Of a stretch of DNA of 57,839 bases, positions 8,681 through 19,265 are shown piece after piece. The translations under genes were made by a program, and so were the position numbers. Position 1 is the first letter of the stretch. Every line of letters starts with the position of its first letter. Source of the DNA: Hydrogenothermaceae bacterium (GTDB lineage: Bacteria > Aquificota > Aquificia > Aquificales > Hydrogenothermaceae); assembly GCA_015490675.1 (NCBI GenBank), contig WFXI01000320.1, positions 89,640-147,478 of the forward strand, given 5' to 3'. The notes under the pieces were generated by a model that saw nothing but the letters and a program-made list of their open reading frames with translations, was not told where the DNA came from and ran no database searches.

Positions 8681-11600
8681 ATGAATAAAATTTCAAAAGA
8701 CATAGTAAAAAATGCAATTTTAACAATAAAAGAAGAAAAAAAGAATATAGAAAAAATAAAAAAAGAAATAGAAAAATATGGCTTACTAACTACAGAAAAC
8801 AAGAAAGGAATGAGAAACATAAATAAGCTACATGATATAAGGTTCAAAAACAGTATAATAAAACTAAAAAACAACCTAGCATTTATAAAAGAATTTAAAA
8901 ACTACAATATGTTCGTACCCTTATTTGATAATATAGAACCACCAATAAACAGAGGAAAAAATAAAAAAATAAAAATCCAAAAAGACATAGAAAGAAAGGA
9001 ATATAAAGGTTTTGATAACACCAGTTTCCTACTACTTCCTTTTAAAAAGGACATAAGAGAGAAAATAAAAAAAGAAATAAAATCAAAAATAGTGGAACTA
9101 AAAGAAAAACTAGAAGAATTATCTGTTTTAGTATATGAACAACTAAATCCACAAAACGAAGAACATAAAGAAAAATTAGATAAAATAGAAAAAGAAGGAA
9201 TTCAACCACTAACAGAATTGGGAAAACTTTGGGATTTTTTAATAACAACAACACCAAATAAAAAAGATTTAGTAAATTATATAGATATTTTATTAAATTT
9301 CTCTCTGGAAGAAATACTTTCAAACAAAAAGGAAATAGAAAAGTTTTCAGATAAAACATTTTCCCAAAAAATAGAAAATTTCAAAAAACATAAAAATATC
9401 TATACTTTGCAACCTTTAAGAACATCTTTATTATTATTTAATCAATACATATCACAATTAGAAAGAGAAATAATAATAAATAAATACTATAAAAAAGAAA
9501 ACTTTAATAAGGAATACAAGGAATTCTTAAAAGAGTTAGAGCAAATAAAAAATATATTCAACCTTAAAATAGAATTAACAGAAGCACAAAAGATACTTAC
9601 ATTTTCTTACATAAAAGATATAACAGACCATATAAAAAACTCAAAAAAATTACAACCTATAACAATATTAAATACTTCAGAGGTGGGAACTGGAAAAACA
9701 TTTACCTTGCCATTTGTTGCTTATACAATAGCAATAAAATATTTAGAAAAATATTCAAAGAAAGCAATTTTTCTACTTATAACAGAAGCAAATTTATTAA
9801 TAGAAACTAAACAAAAAATAGTTGAAGAAGTTGGTTTAGATGAAGAAAATATAAAGATAATAGAAAATAACAATATTGAAAAAATGGAATTAAACCCATG
9901 GGACATATATCTAATATCTAAAAACAGATTTCAAATGTTAAACAATGATTCAATAAGAAACTTATCTAGAAAAATACGAAAACAAAATCTATTGATAAAT
10001 CTCATTTTAGATGAAGCTTCATATCTAAAAAATCATTCATCTAAAACTTCAAAAATTTATCAAAGATTTAAATCTAATCTAATAAAAGAAAAAATTCTTG
10101 GATTTGAAATGTTAATGACAGCAACACCAATATCAAACGATACAAAAGATATTATATATTTTGTAAACCCTCATAAAAAAATAATACAAAAATTACAAAA
10201 GGAAGTACACAAAGATACAACAAAATTACAAGGTTTTTCTAAGTCATATAAAAGATTATTTGAAGAAAAACTAACATTTAAAGAAGTTCTTAAACTTGCT
10301 GCATTTGGATACGATAAATCAATAAAAATAGATAAAAATACCCATATAGAAACAAAAGCTGCAGTTCTATTATCTGCATACCATAGAAAACACTTTAATC
10401 TTCAAAAATACATAGACAAATTAAATGAAAATCAAAAGAATAAAGATACGGAAAATACAAATACAAAAAATATAATAGATGAAATATCTATAATACAAAA
10501 AGAAACGGGAATAATAGGACAAAAAGTAAATGAAAAAAATTTTAGAAAAGGAAAAAAAGATAAAAATATATCTATAAAACTTATTGACTGCTTAAGTGAA
10601 CTATCAGATATAAAAGGTATAGATAGAATATTAAACTCAAAAGATATAAATAATTCTGTACTTACAAACAGTATAGTTTTAGAAACAAATTTTATAGAAA
10701 CTTCAATATTCAATGAAATGATAAAAAATGCAAGAATAATATCCAACTTCCAAAGATTTAGAGATCTAATAAATTTACTAAATCAATTCAATGTTGAAAA
10801 TAAAAGAATAAAAAAAGAAAAATTTTTAATAAGACATTATTTGATAAGTCAAATATTAAACGATTCTGAAATGATAAAAACAATAAATATAACTACAAAA
10901 GAAAAATCTCTAAACAATGCTAAAATAAATAAAATCATCGTAAACAAAATAGAATATTTAAGTGCACTTAGGAAAGTTCTAGAAACAGAAAAAAATAAAG
11001 AAAACTTACTAAAGAAATTTATAATTGAAATCAACCCTATAGGATACTTTAGATTAAAAGATATTGAACAAGAAATAAAACAAACTTCCTTAAATGTAAG
11101 AAAAAAAGAACTAGAAAATATAAGATTAAAATTAAAAAATGAAATCACACAAGAAATACTCTCTATATTAGACATAGAAAGAAAAAACCTTAAAAGTGCT
11201 TTTATAGATCAGATAAAAAAAGATATAAAAATAATAGAAAACACTCAGGACAACAGAATTGAATTTAATCCTGTATCATTATCATCTTATAAGAATTTCT
11301 TAATGGAAATCGAAGAGGACTTAAAAATAGAACCAAAATTAGAATCTATAATTAATAATCCACAATTATATAACGACATTTTTCAAGAAAAAACAAACTT
11401 ACTAAATATATACTCAGCTATATTTCAAGCTTCTGAATCATTAAATATGCCCATAATATCCAAACATTTAAAAAGAGCAACGAGAACTATAAAACAATTA
11501 ATAGAAAAATACATTCAAATAACAAACTTTGACTTCGAAAAATTTATTGACTTTATATCAAAAAATGCATCAACTACTTTAAATACTATGAAAAAAGTAA

Positions 11601-12343
11601 AAAATTTCTGTAGCTTAAATAACACACCTATATTGATAACAACAAATTACAAAGATTCTGTTGAATTATTGAAAGACAATAATAATTTAAAAATAACTGG
11701 AGAATTAAGCCAGAAAAAGAAAAAAGAAATAATAGATGAAGCAAATAAATTAGAAAATAATAAATCTATAATAACAACAGCACAAGCCATACTAAAAGGA
11801 ATAAGTTTTTACTATATACCTTATGGAATTTTAACTGAAACTCCAAAAAACGCAGAATTTAGAACCCAAATCTCAGGGAGATTAAGAAATCTATTCCCAC
11901 ATCATATAAAAGAAATAGAAAAAGCATCAGAAAAGATCAAAAACAAAGAAAAATGTCTAACAATCCTAAAAAGAAACCAAAAATACTTTGACATTATCTC
12001 ATCAGAAATAATGCTTAGTTTTCCAAATATACAACAAGAAAAAAATATACTGGTAGAAAGTATAAAATATATTTCTCAACACAAAGATATTACGGAAATA
12101 CAAATTAAAGAAACTTTATCCAAAGAAGATTCTAAATATGGCCACATATTCAATAAAGAAATAATAGAAGAATACTCTGAAAAAATAAAGAAAGAAAAAC
12201 TAAAAGATTTCTTAAAACACATAGAAAATAAACAAAATCAAGAAATGACTACAGAAGAACTAATAAACATAATTTCAAAATATCTGGATGAAATAGCAGA
12301 AAGAAACTTAAAGAAAACTACAATTTATAAGTTATTAACATAA
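8681..12343 (+). CDS. large SF2 (SNF2/DEAD-like) helicase, 1220 aa
   Basis: Walker A TSEVGTGKTF, Walker B LILDEASYLKNH, motif III MTATPIS, motif VI FRTQISGRLRN. Confidence 0.8.
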   Translation: MNKISKDIVKNAILTIKEEKKNIEKIKKEIEKYGLLTTENKKGMRNINKLHDIRFKNSIIKLKNNLAFIKEFKNYNMFVPLFDNIEPPINRGKNKKIKIQKDIERKEYKGFDNTSFLLLPFKKDIREKIKKEIKSKIVELKEKLEELSVLVYEQLNPQNEEHKEKLDKIEKEGIQPLTELGKLWDFLITTTPNKKDLVNYIDILLNFSLEEILSNKKEIEKFSDKTFSQKIENFKKHKNIYTLQPLRTSLLLFNQYISQLEREIIINKYYKKENFNKEYKEFLKELEQIKNIFNLKIELTEAQKILTFSYIKDITDHIKNSKKLQPITILNTSEVGTGKTFTLPFVAYTIAIKYLEKYSKKAIFLLITEANLLIETKQKIVEEVGLDEENIKIIENNNIEKMELNPWDIYLISKNRFQMLNNDSIRNLSRKIRKQNLLINLILDEASYLKNHSSKTSKIYQRFKSNLIKEKILGFEMLMTATPISNDTKDIIYFVNPHKKIIQKLQKEVHKDTTKLQGFSKSYKRLFEEKLTFKEVLKLAAFGYDKSIKIDKNTHIETKAAVLLSAYHRKHFNLQKYIDKLNENQKNKDTENTNTKNIIDEISIIQKETGIIGQKVNEKNFRKGKKDKNISIKLIDCLSELSDIKGIDRILNSKDINNSVLTNSIVLETNFIETSIFNEMIKNARIISNFQRFRDLINLLNQFNVENKRIKKEKFLIRHYLISQILNDSEMIKTINITTKEKSLNNAKINKIIVNKIEYLSALRKVLETEKNKENLLKKFIIEINPIGYFRLKDIEQEIKQTSLNVRKKELENIRLKLKNEITQEILSILDIERKNLKSAFIDQIKKDIKIIENTQDNRIEFNPVSLSSYKNFLMEIEEDLKIEPKLESIINNPQLYNDIFQEKTNLLNIYSAIFQASESLNMPIISKHLKRATRTIKQLIEKYIQITNFDFEKFIDFISKNASTTLNTMKKVKNFCSLNNTPILITTNYKDSVELLKDNNNLKITGELSQKKKKEIIDEANKLENNKSIITTAQAILKGISFYYIPYGILTETPKNAEFRTQISGRLRNLFPHHIKEIEKASEKIKNKEKCLTILKRNQKYFDIISSEIMLSFPNIQQEKNILVESIKYISQHKDITEIQIKETLSKEDSKYGHIFNKEIIEEYSEKIKKEKLKDFLKHIENKQNQEMTTEELINIISKYLDEIAERNLKKTTIYKLLT

Positions 12344-12376
12344 CTAATTATTTAATACTATAATATTAGAAATAAT

Positions 12377-13108
12377 TTGGGAAAAATGAAAATGCTTAAA
12401 GAAAAAGACTATAAAAAATACAAAGTTGATGCTTTCATAAATCCGTTTTTACCAAAAAAATATAAAAAGATATTAATGGAAAATTACTTTAAGGATTTTC
12501 CTAACGCTAAAGATTACAAAGATATAGAAATAGGAATAAAAATACTCAAAGAATTCGAATTTGAAAATTACTGGGAATATATGAGAATTCCTTACGAAGT
12601 TAGAAAAAAACTTGGTTTTGAGCTAGATTGGATATCTTCAAGTTATGAAGACTTACAAAAATTAAAAAAAATTAAAGAGATACATAAAAAAATTTACGAT
12701 AAGCACAAAACTAAAAAAAATCTTAACGAAAAATTAATACAAGCTAAAAAAGAAATAAATAATTACTTAATTAAATATATCCTTGATAAAGCACCTAAAA
12801 ATAAAAAAGAACTAATTATTAAAACTTTTTATTATGGATTAATAGGTTTTTTCATAGGACTATTTCTTGAAATTTTGTTAAAAATTTTGTTTCAAAACTC
12901 TATTAATAAAATAATTTTGTTTTTACTACCTTCTTCCTTCTCATTGCTCTTTATGTTTACCTACATTGCTTTTTTAACTTTTGCAGCAAGAAAACCTTAT
13001 AGAGACTATATTAAAGAAAAAAACAGATTTGAAAGAGAAATGGAAAAAATAAATACAGAATTTTATAAAGAGTTAAAAAAAGAATTTCCTGAACTAATAA
13101 AGGATTAA
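12377..13108 (+). CDS. membrane protein with two adjacent TM segments, J-domain-like or unknown N-terminus
   Basis: Hydrophobic FFIGLFLEILLKILF and IILFLLPSSFSLLFMFTYIAFLTFA; start may be the ATG at 12386. Confidence 0.6.
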   Translation: MGKMKMLKEKDYKKYKVDAFINPFLPKKYKKILMENYFKDFPNAKDYKDIEIGIKILKEFEFENYWEYMRIPYEVRKKLGFELDWISSSYEDLQKLKKIKEIHKKIYDKHKTKKNLNEKLIQAKKEINNYLIKYILDKAPKNKKELIIKTFYYGLIGFFIGLFLEILLKILFQNSINKIILFLLPSSFSLLFMFTYIAFLTFAARKPYRDYIKEKNRFEREMEKINTEFYKELKKEFPELIKD

Positions 13109-13110
13109 TT

Positions 13111-15195
13111 ATGGATAATGAAAGAACCATTTTAGAAAATACCATTAAAAAAACAATATTTGAAGATGAAAGAACAGTTTTGGAAAATTTTAACGATAAA
13201 ACTATTATTGAAAACCTAAATAATCTAAATAATAATGAAAAAACAATAATAGAAAAAAACACCAATAAACCTCTTACCGAAAAATTAAACAACTTTAAGA
13301 AAAATAAAATAATAAAAGAATTCCCTGCTCTTGGGTCAGAAGCTGATATTTACCTTTTGGAAAATGGCTTTATACTAAAATTATATAGAAAAGGAATTAC
13401 TATAAACGAAGAAATTTTAATAAAAATAAAAAAACTTTCAGAAAAAAATCCATACATTATAAGAGTTATTGATTTTGGATTTGATAGAGAAAAAAACAGA
13501 TACTATGAGATAATGGAATACGCTAAATATGGATCTGTTGGTGATTTCTTTATAGAATCCCCAGCAAACAAAACACAAATAAAAACATTAGTATCACAGA
13601 TAAATGAAGCTCTTAAATATATACACCAAGAAGGAATAATTCATAGGGATTTAAAACCTACAAATATACTTGTTAAAAGTGTAAATCCATTAATATTTGC
13701 AATAAGTGATTTTGGAATATCATCTGTCTTAGATAATAATGCTACAAAGAAATTGACACAAATAAAAGGTACACCTGTATATTCTGCTCCTGAAAGCTTT
13801 ACAGGAATTATAGGACAAGAAGTAGATTATTGGTCTTTAGGAATGATAATTCTAGAAATTCTACATAAAAATCCTTTTAAAGGGTTAAATCCTCAAACAA
13901 TAATGTTTAAAATAACTTCTGAATCTGTTGAAATAAGTAAAGATATAGATGATGATGTAAAAACACTTTTACAAGGACTTTTAACTCAAAACAGAAAATA
14001 CAGATGGGGTTACAGTCAAGTTAAAAACTGGTTAGAGGGAAAAGAAGAGAAAGTTTATTATTCTTTCAAAGAAAGCAAAAATGTAACCAAGTATAATTTT
14101 CTTGGTAAAAAATTTAATACACTTGAAGAATTAATAAAAGAAGCTACAAAAGACAAAGATACCTTCCAAAAATTTATAACATTTGTAAAAAGAGGATATA
14201 TTAATCAACAATTAATGGAAAATGGTGAAGTAGAACTTGATCTACAACTTTCAGAAATTATAGAAGAAGAATCATCAAATATATTACTTGGAGTTGCTGT
14301 TATAAAACTTTTTGCACCAAATTTAATTCCTAAAATATATGGAATAAGTTTTGATGCTTTAAATTTACTCAGAATACTTTATAAAGGAAAGAATAAAAAA
14401 TCACTAACAAATGAAGAAAATCAAATATACTATATTTTAAACTCTTACCATAAAAGAGAAAAACTATTTAAATATCTTAAAGATAAAAAATTAGAGGAAT
14501 CTTTTAAAATATACTCTGATATTAAAAAGAAAACAAATAATGAGCTCTTCTCAATAAGAGTTACAGCAAATTATATAAATCCTGAAAACATAATGCCTAC
14601 TAATTATAAAGAAGCAATAGAAGAAAACCTTGTAGAAATACTCATAACTCCTATAACAAAAAAACAATTAAATCTTTTAAACAATACTTTAGAAAAATTA
14701 GAATTTGACAAAATAGAAGAAACCTTAATTAAAAATCTTGATATTGAAGAATTTAAACTAGTTAGAGATGCTCTAAGGAACATACCTGAAAATGTAAACA
14801 ATCAAGATATAGAAAAAACTATAAAAAAAATAGAAGAAATATTTGAAAACAATGAAAAAAACTTAGTTCCAAAAGAAATTAAAAACTTACTTTACACAGG
14901 ATACGAGGAATTACATAAGTTAGTGGAAGATATATCTGCACTTTTAAAAATAAGTCAAAATATAAAAACATTAGATAAGATAGAAAAAAAAGAATTCAAC
15001 AATATACAGAATATTTATAGAACATTATATATAGATAAAGACTATCTAATACCATCTGAAGCAAAGTATATCTTAAATTTTGATGTAGAAAATATATCAT
15101 TAAAGGATTGGGAATATGTGATAACAGATTTTAAAATCGCAAAAAATTTCTATATAGAAAACAAAAAAGAAATAGACGAACTAATAGGAAGTTAA
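13111..15195 (+). CDS. Hanks-type Ser/Thr protein kinase with N-terminal TIxE repeats and long C-terminal region
   Basis: IIHRDLKPTNILVK, ISDFGISSVL, GTPVYSAPES, DYWSLGMIILEIL. Confidence 0.95.
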   Translation: MDNERTILENTIKKTIFEDERTVLENFNDKTIIENLNNLNNNEKTIIEKNTNKPLTEKLNNFKKNKIIKEFPALGSEADIYLLENGFILKLYRKGITINEEILIKIKKLSEKNPYIIRVIDFGFDREKNRYYEIMEYAKYGSVGDFFIESPANKTQIKTLVSQINEALKYIHQEGIIHRDLKPTNILVKSVNPLIFAISDFGISSVLDNNATKKLTQIKGTPVYSAPESFTGIIGQEVDYWSLGMIILEILHKNPFKGLNPQTIMFKITSESVEISKDIDDDVKTLLQGLLTQNRKYRWGYSQVKNWLEGKEEKVYYSFKESKNVTKYNFLGKKFNTLEELIKEATKDKDTFQKFITFVKRGYINQQLMENGEVELDLQLSEIIEEESSNILLGVAVIKLFAPNLIPKIYGISFDALNLLRILYKGKNKKSLTNEENQIYYILNSYHKREKLFKYLKDKKLEESFKIYSDIKKKTNNELFSIRVTANYINPENIMPTNYKEAIEENLVEILITPITKKQLNLLNNTLEKLEFDKIEETLIKNLDIEEFKLVRDALRNIPENVNNQDIEKTIKKIEEIFENNEKNLVPKEIKNLLYTGYEELHKLVEDISALLKISQNIKTLDKIEKKEFNNIQNIYRTLYIDKDYLIPSEAKYILNFDVENISLKDWEYVITDFKIAKNFYIENKKEIDELIGS

Positions 15196-15197
15196 TA

Positions 15198-15863
15198 ATG
15201 AAAGCTATATACTATACTAATAAGGGAAAAATAAGAAATATAAATCAAGATTGCTTACTTATAGAAGATATAGTGCAAGGCAATATGAATACCTATAAAA
15301 CTTCAAATAATGTAAGGAATTTTGTAGCAGTTGCAGATGGAGTAGGAGGAGCTCCTTCTGGTGAACTCGCATCAAAAACTGTATTACAAACCTTAAAAGA
15401 AAACGAAAATTCTTCAATAAAAGATGCAATAATAAAAGCAAAAAATAAAATAAAACAAATAGAAGAAATTCATCCACAAAATAAAGGAATGGCTACTACA
15501 TTATCAGGTATTTCATTAAAAGAAAGTATTGTATTCAATAGTGGAGATTCTAGAGTTTATAAAAAAAAGGAAAAGAATTTATGGCAGTTAACTTATGATC
15601 AAATTGATAAATATACAAATGCTTTGACATCAGCTATAACTTCAAATGTAAATGAAAAAGAAATTCAAATGAAAAAAATTAAAATTAATAAAGGTGACAT
15701 ATTTTTCTTATGTACAGATGGAATTTGGAAAGAATTTGATATTGAAGAACTAGAGGAATATTTTTTTATAGGTGACATTGAAACAGCTGCAGACCAAATA
15801 ATTCAAAAATTAAAAGTTAAAGAGCAAAAAGATAATGTTTCATTTATTATTCTAAAAATATAA
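15198..15863 (+). CDS. PP2C-family Ser/Thr protein phosphatase
   Basis: VADGVGGAPSGELAS, FNSGDSRVY, FLCTDGIWKEF, KDNVSFIIL. Confidence 0.93.
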   Translation: MKAIYYTNKGKIRNINQDCLLIEDIVQGNMNTYKTSNNVRNFVAVADGVGGAPSGELASKTVLQTLKENENSSIKDAIIKAKNKIKQIEEIHPQNKGMATTLSGISLKESIVFNSGDSRVYKKKEKNLWQLTYDQIDKYTNALTSAITSNVNEKEIQMKKIKINKGDIFFLCTDGIWKEFDIEELEEYFFIGDIETAADQIIQKLKVKEQKDNVSFIILKI

Positions 15864-15875
15864 GGGGATAAAAAA

Positions 15876-17042
15876 TTGAGTTCAATTATAATATCAGACT
15901 ATAACCCTCCATCCCAGGATTATAGATTAATATCTATATTAAGAAATATAATCTTAGATAAAGAACTGAAATGTAATGAGACTCTAAAAGAACTTAAATT
16001 AAAAGCAAAAAAAAACAACCTTAAAAAAGAATTGATACAAATAATTAATAAAGAAAAGCAAATAAATGAAAAATTAAGATATTACAAAAAAGAGTTGGGA
16101 AATAATATAAAAATATATGGAAAAGTTAACTTTAAAAAAGTTGAAAAAGAAATAAATAAATTAATTGAAGATTTTTTCGAATTTGTAGATGATGCAGAAT
16201 CTAAAATAAACAAAGAAATGAAAAAAATAAAGCTTTCAAAAGAAATAGAAAAAAGTTTTGAACAAATTGAAAAAAGTCTAAAAGAAACAAAAACTGTAGA
16301 AAAAAGACACAAAGAAGAGAACAAAATTACCGAAGAAAATCTACTCAAAATATCTAAGATAAAAAATATACCGTTAGAGGTCCTTAAAACATACCCAAAA
16401 GAAAGTATAAAGAACCTATTAGAAGAAACAAATCTTATCTTAAATAAACAAAAAGAAGAAAAAAGAAATACAAACTTATATAAATCTTATTTAAAAATAT
16501 TTATGAAAAACATAAGTAATGAAACTTTAAAAAACAAAATTCAAAAAACACTTGATAAAGACATAATAAATAAAAATGAATTTGAAGAACTAAAAGAAGA
16601 AATATTAACATTAATGGAAAATGAAACTACTAAAAAACAAGAAGAAGAAGTTAAAGAAGAAGTAATAAACCAACTACTTCTTAAAGGCTATATTATTGAA
16701 AATGAAAATAACCAAATCCTTTATATAGATACAGATGATATAAATTACAAAATAATGATGAAAATAAAGAATGGAAAGATAACATCCAAATTTGTAAAGT
16801 TAGTCGATAAAGAAAACTATAAACCTTCTGAATATGAAAGAATAAAAGATACAGAAAAAATGAAAAAATGGTGTAGTGATTTTGAACAAATAAAAGAACG
16901 ATTAAAAGAAAAAGGTATAGTGATAAAAAATAAAAAGACCATCTATGAACTTGAAGAAGGTATAAATTACGTTTATGCCCAGGAAGTTAAAAAAATAAAT
17001 GAAGAAAAAGGAAATAAAAATGCAATGGGTAAAAGAGCTTGA
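15876..17042 (+). CDS. coiled-coil rich protein, unknown function
   Basis: K/E-rich heptad-like sequence; TTG start after AAGGGGA; overlaps next gene. Confidence 0.6.
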   Translation: MSSIIISDYNPPSQDYRLISILRNIILDKELKCNETLKELKLKAKKNNLKKELIQIINKEKQINEKLRYYKKELGNNIKIYGKVNFKKVEKEINKLIEDFFEFVDDAESKINKEMKKIKLSKEIEKSFEQIEKSLKETKTVEKRHKEENKITEENLLKISKIKNIPLEVLKTYPKESIKNLLEETNLILNKQKEEKRNTNLYKSYLKIFMKNISNETLKNKIQKTLDKDIINKNEFEELKEEILTLMENETTKKQEEEVKEEVINQLLLKGYIIENENNQILYIDTDDINYKIMMKIKNGKITSKFVKLVDKENYKPSEYERIKDTEKMKKWCSDFEQIKERLKEKGIVIKNKKTIYELEEGINYVYAQEVKKINEEKGNKNAMGKRA

Positions 17043-18741
17043 CTTATTTCTAACTCAAAATTCCAACTTCCTAATATCAGGAAATATATACGATAGCTAC
17101 TTTTATGAAAACACACCACTAAATCTTACAGATTTTTTAGGAAGATGGCTTGTGGAAAAACAAGGATATTCTCAAGTAATATCTTATATACCATTATCTG
17201 GGTTTTTCCATGTATATGGAAATGAAAATATATTTGATGAAGCTGTAGGAGAAAAAATATTAAACAAGGATAGAAAAGCTACTTTGGAAAGTGATTATGA
17301 AGTCATAAGAAAATACATAAAAAATGATAAATATCCTGTAGCCCTGATTGTAAATTTTGCATCCAGAATTGAAGAATTATCTAGTGAAGATTTTAGAACA
17401 TTCTTATTTAAAATATTTAAAGATGCTATAGATCCAAAAACAAAAAAAGTAAAATCTGAAAAGGGAACAAAATATAATTTAATTTTTCACCTTTTGGATA
17501 AAGAAGGAGACTTCCCTTCATGGTTCTATATAGATAAACCTAAAATAAAATCAATCCTAATTCAAAAACCTGATATTTTAGTTAGAAAAGAAGCTATAAA
17601 GAAAATTCTTCAAGCATTTTCTAAAAATGATGACAACCTTGTCAATGAAATAACGGATAAAACTCATGGTATGTATATAAGGGAAATAATAAGTGTCTTT
17701 CAGATAGCAAAACAAAATAATATAAAACCAGAAAACATATCTCAGGCTATAAGAACTTATAAAACAGGAATAAAAGAAAATCCTTGGGAAAACATTGAAA
17801 AAGAAAAGATAAAAAACATCGAAAAATTAATAAAAGAAAGAGTCAAAGGACAGGATGAAGCAGTAAAAAAAGCATCTATAATAATTAAAAGGGCATTTTT
17901 TAACCTTTCAGGTTCTCAATTCTCAACATTTTCTCAAAGACCAAAAGGAGTTTTATTTTTTGCAGGACCTACAGGAGTTGGTAAAACAGAACTTGCCAAA
18001 ACAATAGCCCAAATAATATTTGGAAGTGAAGATGCAATGATTAGATTTGACATGTCAGAGTTTAGACACGATCATTCAGACCAAAGACTTCTTGGAGCTC
18101 CTCCAGGGTATATCGGTTATGAACAAGGAGGGGAACTTATAAATAAAATAAGGGAAAATCCTTTTTCTGTAGTTTTATTTGATGAAATAGAAAAAGCACA
18201 TCCAAGGGTAATGGATATAATGCTACAACTCTTAGATGAAGGAGTTTTAACTTCAGGAAGGGGAGAAAAAGCTTACTTTTCTGAAAGCATAATAATATTT
18301 ACTTCAAATCTTGGAGCTTCTCAAATGACAATTACTAACGGATACGAAAAAAACAAGAAAATAGCAAATGAATACATTGAAAGATACTTTAAAGAAGAAC
18401 TAAGAAGACCAGAAATCTTAAATAGAATTGGTAAAAATATAGTAGTGTTTAATTTTATAGAAAAAGATGATGCTAAAGAAATAGCAAAATCTATGATAGC
18501 AAAAGTTCTTAAAAAGCTTGAAAAGGATAAGAATATAAAAATAGAAATTAAAAATATTGATGATATTCTTGATACTGTAACAGTTGACTTATCAATGGGA
18601 GGAAGAGGAATAGGTAACTCTATTGAAGAAATGTTTGTTAACCCTATTTCCCAGCTTCTTTTTGAACAGGATGTAGAACCAGAAAGCAGCATAAAACTAT
18701 ACATAGATGATGGTAAATTAAATTTGGAGAAATTAAATTGA
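17020..18741 (+). CDS. AAA+ ATPase with ClpA/ClpB D2-like module and divergent N-terminal domain
   Basis: GPTGVGKTELAKTIAQIIFG, FDMSEFRHDHSDQRLLGAPPGYIGYEQGGELINKIRENPFSVVLFDEIEKAHP, TSNLGA; internal ATG 17020 preferred. Confidence 0.93.
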   Translation: MQWVKELDLFLTQNSNFLISGNIYDSYFYENTPLNLTDFLGRWLVEKQGYSQVISYIPLSGFFHVYGNENIFDEAVGEKILNKDRKATLESDYEVIRKYIKNDKYPVALIVNFASRIEELSSEDFRTFLFKIFKDAIDPKTKKVKSEKGTKYNLIFHLLDKEGDFPSWFYIDKPKIKSILIQKPDILVRKEAIKKILQAFSKNDDNLVNEITDKTHGMYIREIISVFQIAKQNNIKPENISQAIRTYKTGIKENPWENIEKEKIKNIEKLIKERVKGQDEAVKKASIIIKRAFFNLSGSQFSTFSQRPKGVLFFAGPTGVGKTELAKTIAQIIFGSEDAMIRFDMSEFRHDHSDQRLLGAPPGYIGYEQGGELINKIRENPFSVVLFDEIEKAHPRVMDIMLQLLDEGVLTSGRGEKAYFSESIIIFTSNLGASQMTITNGYEKNKKIANEYIERYFKEELRRPEILNRIGKNIVVFNFIEKDDAKEIAKSMIAKVLKKLEKDKNIKIEIKNIDDILDTVTVDLSMGGRGIGNSIEEMFVNPISQLLFEQDVEPESSIKLYIDDGKLNLEKLN

Positions 18742-19265
18742 AAGTTTACATAAACTGCATTTTACATCCTATAAAAACACTTGGACCGGGAAAAAGAGTC
18801 GGAATATGGTTTCAAGGTTGTGATATTAAATGCAAAGGATGTATGTCTAAACATACATGGGAATTAAAAGATGAGTTTCTAACAACAACTGATAAAGTTT
18901 TAAGAAAAGTAAAAGAATCAGGTTTAGATAAAGTAACAATATCTGGAGGAGAGCCTTTTCAGCAAGCAAATGCTCTAAAAAATATACTTGAAGGTCTAAA
19001 AGAACTCGGCATTGAAGATATTATAATTTACTCAGGTATGAAAAAAGAACAAATACTTAAAAAGTATAAATGGATAAAAGATTTATGTTCCTTATTAATT
19101 AGTGAACCTTTTGTAGAAGATAAACCTTCTAATATGATATGGAAAGGATCAGAAAACCAACAGGCTACTATTTTTAAAAATGAAAGTTATTACAAAAATT
19201 GGTTAAATAAAGAAAAAGATAAAAAAGTTCAAATAATTGGAAATCTAATAGTGGGGATTATGTGA
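18738..19265 (+). CDS. NrdG/anaerobic activase-like radical SAM protein
   Basis: GIWFQGCDIKCKGCMSKHTW (CxxxCxxC), TISGGEPFQQ; 4-nt overlap with AAA+ gene. Confidence 0.88.
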   Translation: MKVYINCILHPIKTLGPGKRVGIWFQGCDIKCKGCMSKHTWELKDEFLTTTDKVLRKVKESGLDKVTISGGEPFQQANALKNILEGLKELGIEDIIIYSGMKKEQILKKYKWIKDLCSLLISEPFVEDKPSNMIWKGSENQQATIFKNESYYKNWLNKEKDKKVQIIGNLIVGIM

